DNA from: Atherix ibis
Lineage: Eukaryota; Arthropoda; Insecta; Diptera; Athericidae
Direction: 5' to 3'
Assembly: GCA_958298945.1 (NCBI GenBank)
Contig: OY282609.1
Coordinates: 56,578,220-56,642,219 of the forward strand
DNA: 64,000 bases
The translations under genes and the position numbers were made by a program. Shown here piece after piece: positions 59,326-64,000 of this stretch (position 1 is its first letter; every line of letters starts with the position of its first letter). The notes under the pieces are model-generated. The model had not been told where the DNA came from. It worked only from the letters and a program-made list of their open reading frames with translations, and did not search any database.

Positions 59326-60483
59326 TTATGCTTCTGAATAGTCGAGACAGCAACGTTTATCTCCAATCGAATCGGTGGATGTGGGGCAGAATGGTGGTAG
59401 GTCGTCTTTTAAACAATATGATCCAAATGCACTGAAATTTTGTACAAATAGTTTTTTTTATTAAGTGGACAATTTAATAGTAGATATTTCAGTTGCCATA
59501 ATAGAGACCCTACCTCATTGGTGTACTTTGTCCCATTGGTATAGCGTTTCTTACGACATAACGTGCCAAACTTCTTCTAGCGGCAAATCGTCCAATCGAA
59601 CTACGCGTCGTCCGTATACCGGTTGGACAACGTCTTGAACACGGTTCAGCATGAGGCTCTAATTCTGTGTATATGCTCTGCGCCAAATAACAAATTGACC
59701 AAATGTGACTGCAGAGATTCGGATCTGAAACGGTGCGTGCAAAAATTCGTGAGTCGAGTTTATTTGGGTTTTTGGGAAATTGTGAAAGTGATTTTCGAAA
59801 TCTTACTACTAGTCGATCCACAATACGGTTGCTTCTTTCCGCCGTTTACACAAAAATCAACATGACCAACACGACCACCTTCGCCATAATAGCCAGCATT
59901 TGTATGAATGACATGTACAGCCTTTGCATCGCCACTATCCAAACGATTTCCATTACCTGGCTTCATAAGGGGACGAGCTGGATCCAAACCTGTATAAATT
60001 AAAGAGAAGTGTTTGAAATAATATCTGCCAAGGTTAATAGTATTGTTCATACCTATTATCCTTTCCACTCTGAAGTTTAGATAGTTTGACATAAGACCGC
60101 AAACATGAGCACCTAAAGAATGTCCTACGCACGTGGTCTTATCAACGCGTAGCCCTGAGTTTCGAAGAAATGTGAATGCTTCAGCCAAACATTTGGCAAC
60201 TGGTTTCAGATTATGTACTGCCGCCACATAACAAGGTGGTTTCCCAAGTAATCCCCAATCTGCGACGAATACGTTATATCCACCATGATTTAAATATGCT
60301 ACAAATACCGTATAATATTATTCATGTTCTCTATGGATTTATCTGTACCAAGAACCTACCATCACGTAAAACCACATTGGGTAAGGATTCATCATTACCC
60401 GCATAACCATGTACAAGAATAATACTCTCCTTCTGCGGGTCCCACTGACTACTTCGTAACCAATCCGACTGATAAGTGTTTAA
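59326..60483 (-). CDS. secreted lipase-family protein 4 (short lid), 5' exon(s) not found
   Basis: Exons: 60483-60360, 60298-60053, 59989-59807, 59724-59514, 59431-59326; 289 residues in frame. The first listed exon starts in phase 0 after acceptor tatgcag, so one or more 5' exons with the signal peptide are missing, perhaps beyond the window. Core: IILVHGYAGN (oxyanion loop), FVADWGLLGKPPCYVAAVHN, CVGHSLGAHVCG (Ser), GLDPARPLMKPG (Asp) and LCSHIWSICYLA (His). Eight residues separate the lid cysteines. The tail is Cys-rich (EPCSRRCPTG, LPPFCPTS, KRCC), giving extra disulfides not seen in the other three. It resembles fly lipases with RVGHVDFCVNGG and MGQxTP motifs. Confidence 0.87.
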
Positions 60484-62340
60484 CTGCATAAGTTATTTAA
60501 AAGGTAAAAAGGAATAACAAATATTAATATATCGATTTCTTATTGCATTCCGCCCTGATTATAAATTAAAATAATTTATTCATAGTTAAATAATATGTAT
60601 AAAAAGTCATTTTAGAGAAAATAAATCCCATAAATTAAAAGTAAAAGTGTGTGGGCTGGATTAGTTTTGATATGAATGCATTTACATGAATAAGGGTAGC
60701 ACGAATATTGATCGAAATTTTTTAATAAAAGAACATTATTTCCTGTAGTTATTTACATAGAAAATTTGTTGTAAAAGAGGGCTTTTTCGAAAGTTTGATA
60801 TTTCACTGCATTATAATCGTGCAATAATTACAAATTATGCAGAATTTTCATAAAAATTATTCAATTTTGCGTAAATCATGAGTTTATTCTTTTGGCAAAA
60901 TTTGAATAATTACTGCTATAATAAGGGCTGAACTCTAGAGATAAGTTTATGTTGGGAAGTATTATTACAGCATTTTCCGATAATTGAAATTTTGTAAATA
61001 TTTAATTTTGTATTGTATATAAAAAATTTACATTTTTTACGAATTTTAAAATTAGAAATACTTTGGTAACTGGCGAACTTCTATTATAAAAAAGTTTTCT
61101 TCTTCACCAATAATATAGAGTGAAAAGGTGAAAAGTTCATAAGCGGAAAATTTATGCTATTAAAAAATTTAATGAGCTTAAAAAAATTATGGGAAAATCA
61201 ACATAAAATATTATTCTCGTAATTATTACTTTTGCTTTCACATTAATACCATAGGACCGTGAGTATGTAATATTTTATAAAAGTCATTAGAAAATCTATG
61301 AAATAATAAAACTATCTTCTTAAAAATATATTGTAGTTTTGTCAACGACCCTATTGAGATTGATAATTAATAGAATTTTGCTTGTGCTTAGTATTTTTAT
61401 CTGAATTTGAAAACAAATCATCAATATTTTTTTTGCCAATGGCATATTTTCACTTAAATCTTTTTGCCAAAGATAAAAATATAAGAAAATCTAAGAAAAG
61501 CAGGGAAATTTCATGTGTAAATAAACGTAAAGTTGTTCAATATAAATATTTTTTTTTAAAACGTTAATGGTTTTGTATGGGGTTAGCCTATTTTATATAA
61601 TTTCTAAAAAAATTCACTAAATTCTTTGAATTACGCATAAATATACTAAAATATATCCTACTAATTATTTGTAAATTTCTCTCCAAAAAAGAAGATTACA
61701 CGACTTTCCCAAAGAGTTTTTTACCTCAGTTTCCATAATAAGATATTATCGGTTTAATTATTATATCTTGAAAATAAAAGAACTATGTTTTTACAGAAAA
61801 TTTCATCTTATTTAATAGAATTTTCAAAAATTCACTATGCTTAAATTATCTTTTTTACCCTAAAAATTAAAAAGTTTTCAGAAAAATCATTTAAAGTCAG
61901 TTGATATCCTCGCAATTAAGATATAGTTTTTGGGAAGTTAATAATATTAATTGGCAGTGTAACTAGGAAAACTCTCTGAAATTGTATTTTTTTTTTTAAT
62001 TTTAAATTTGTTCCAAACAAAATAAATATAATTCCCTTAATAAGAGTAAAAGAAAAGTCCTCTTTTATAGTATATGTTTTAAGTCAAAAGTCTATAGTGC
62101 CAAAAATTCATATTTTTTTAAACGTTACGCCTTGTTCTTACGAAATTTTATTTTTAAGATCCTTATTGAGAAAAACTCAAAATTTCTAAATTTTTACATA
62201 AACCATCTTGGATGTAATTACTCTTTTATCTTAAATCCTTCTTGCAAAATTCTATCTACGAAAAAAGTTAATTTTTTTTATTTATTTCCAGTTTGAGTAT
62301 TTACAATTACTAAATTTAATACAACAAATAATCTATGCTA
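60484..62340. other. AT-rich spacer
   Basis: No gene or repeat recognised. The missing 5' exon of lipase 4 could be here but was not identified. Confidence 0.35.
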
Positions 62341-62389
62341 TCAAACGATATCATAAGAGACAGTGTGTGTCGTGGTCATAGTGACAAGG

Positions 62390-62745
62390 GTCGTAATTCT
62401 ATCGGACAAGCGGGGGATGATTTCTCGCCGGAGAAGTTGGAAAAATGCTGTTGAACGAAGCGAGTGTTATACGGAAGAAAGAAAGGACGATGGCTGCAAA
62501 GCCGTTAGAATGTTTTATGCCTACGGTGGATCCATACTACTTCATATTAGAATGTAGTATTCTTTTACTGCAGCTAATTGCGAGCGAAAAGAGAGAACGT
62601 ACCGAAGTGTGTCAACAGGTCCATGATGCCGCAGAATATCGTTGCTCAAATGTTGGACTCGAGTACGGCTTGGGAGGCTGTCGATATCTTCACGACGACA
62701 GTCCTAAAAAAAACTCCACGCGTTGAGCGGAAACGTAGACGATAG
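62390..62745 (+). pseudogene. possible R1/I-type LINE 3' end
   Basis: The plus strand ends MMPQNIVAQMLDSSTAWEAV followed by DIFTTTVLKKTPRVERKRRR and two stops. This looks like the MLxSxxxW-xxV...VLxxKExxER tail of R1/I-type LINEs. The preceding part has a Cys/Glu-Glu-Arg patch (ECYTEERKDDG). The region is more GC-rich than its flanks. The assignment rests on pattern only. Confidence 0.35.
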
Positions 62746-62814
62746 TGATAATAAATCAAAGTAGTGATTTTGATCAATCCGTTTTCCACCAATTACTACT
62801 AGAAGGAGGTTCCG

Positions 62815-63245
62815 AGGGGGGGGGGGAGGTATGTATTTAGAAATATAACCAAATAAGGTGGTTTTGATGGGTTCAAGTCCCACGCATTGTCTTTCGATAA
62901 TTTCCATTTTACTCCTACTACAAAAAAAAACACACCAACACACACACACACACACACCCATACACTATTAATTTAATGTGAAATTTAAATGCAGAAAAAT
63001 AATTGTTCGAACAAGTGCATCAGTTACATTTTCTCAATTTTTGCACAAAATAAAATTTCATGGCACAGATCGATCGATCGATCGATTGATGATCGTCTTC
63101 TTTAGGGAATTGAATAAACTTTCTATTAAGGAGGTCGAGCTTAAATTTAAATGAAAGTAAAAATGCTATTAACGATAAAAAAAATATAAATAAACAAAAA
63201 AAAAAAAAAATCTCAACGTTAAGCTTAATAATAGTAGTAGTAGTC
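62815..63245. repeat. cluster of simple repeats
   Basis: A G run at about 62816-62826, CA repeats at about 62930-62957, a gatc repeat at about 63068-63087 and a tag repeat at about 63229-63243. Confidence 0.85.
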
Positions 63246-64000
63246 ATTGTGGAATTCGACCAAGTCGAATGAAAATAATTCCAAATAACTAGGTTTATTT
63301 GGTAAGGAAAAAATTTATAGAAAATATAAGAAAAGAAATAAAATCAAATAAAAATAGAAATAATCAGCCAACTATTGATGGACTAAGTATGGAAATTTTG
63401 ATAATACAGTGAAAACAGACTACAGATACTATTAAAAGCTCCAAAAAAAAACAAAAACAAAAAAACACCTGCATGCTTGACATTGTATCGTACGAATGAG
63501 TATATTCTGCGCTGCTGTAATCAAGTTTCACTCTTATTAGATTTCCTACTTCCGAAATGGGAAAATGTGTGTGGCAACGAAGAAAACGAATCTAGAGTCA
63601 GATTGTTGATGGGGACTGCCTACCGTCTGTCAGTGGGTCATTGTACGATTTGAGTTTGAATTATAAATCAACAAAATCGTTTAGATCAACAAATTTGCAT
63701 AACCCAAATTTAGAATCGTTTTAAATTCAAAAAAAATATATGAATCTAATTTCAAATGCACATAGTGAAAACCGCATCCAAGGAAATAATTGGTTGGAAT
63801 TATAAAAATCTATCTTTTCCATCGTACATTTGATATTTACTTTAACTGATCAGTTTCGAATTTAAACCAAAAGCGGTTAATGGTTTAAATTGGCGGTATC
63901 GGAGAATGAATTAAATCCAATTAAAAATGGTCACTTTTATTTATGCAGCAGAATGTACACAATCTAGCCTAATAAGTCCATGCATAATTTTTAGAATTTT
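63246..64000. other. AT-rich spacer to the right edge
   Basis: No gene or repeat recognised. Confidence 0.4.

Noticed and set aside
62704..62961. Minus-strand frame with Cys/Val repeats
   Set aside because: It is produced by CA and G microsatellites; the repeats alone explain the open frame.
63020..63247. Minus-strand hydrophobic frame of 75 residues
   Set aside because: The Phe-rich stretch comes from an A run and the ATG lies in a tag repeat; no signal-peptide gene follows.

Overview
The window is insect nuclear DNA, most likely from a fly (Diptera, probably Brachycera). The base composition is very AT-rich. Genes have short GT-AG introns of about 50-100 bases plus a few very long ones. 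The protein-coding genes are a fly-type transglutaminase with alternative first exons and a set of insect lipases. Much of the rest is decayed mariner/Tc1-like DNA transposons and non-LTR (Jockey-like and related) retrotransposon fragments. No prokaryotic genes, CRISPR arrays, rRNA or tRNA genes were seen. No species can be named from sequence alone.

Layout. 1-410 (-): 5' end of an unrecognised small basic-protein gene that runs off the left edge. 906-3240: transposon relics. 3605-5676 (+): a five-exon transglutaminase paralogue whose catalytic residues have been replaced. 5869-11541: a nest of mariners and LINE fragments. 13033-28032 (+): the main transglutaminase gene (Tg), with two alternative 106-nt first exons (13033 and 18501) spliced across long introns to a common body at 25649-28032; its introns carry mariner and LINE relics. 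28399-29840 (-), 36734-38071 (-), 47339-49294 (-) and 59326-60483 (-): four lipase-family genes in the same orientation, separated by transposon-filled spacers. 30560-36393, 38364-43630, 46159-47097, 49845-52630 and 53541-58240 are mostly mobile elements. 60484-64000 is AT-rich spacer with a LINE 3' fragment and microsatellites.

How the genes fit together. The two transglutaminase genes share intron phases and an identical 492-nt second exon, so they are a tandem duplication. Tg keeps Cys318, His377 and Asp404. The upstream copy has His in the Cys region and Phe at the Asp site, so it is a candidate pseudoenzyme with an otherwise open reading frame. The four lipases share two phase-1 introns, flanking the catalytic-Asp exon, and all have a very short lid (8-9 residues between the lid cysteines). 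This points to secreted phospholipase A1/galactolipase-like enzymes rather than classical triglyceride lipases. Tg and the first lipase are convergent, with stop codons only 367 bases apart.

Mobile elements. At least nine mariner/Tc1-like groups can be told apart by terminal repeats or transposase: a Mos1-like (mauritiana) group with four copies, two irritans-like groups, a mellifera/cecropia-like pair, a group represented by two 0.9-kb deletion derivatives, a group with an autonomous-size copy plus a MITE, an HTH-only deletion derivative, a poorly preserved pair, and a pogo/Tigger element. All copies are broken. Several sit inside others, and some carry local inverted duplications that look like template-switch scars. 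Exon boundaries were derived by hand from reading frame, splice consensus and family resemblance; no search was run.
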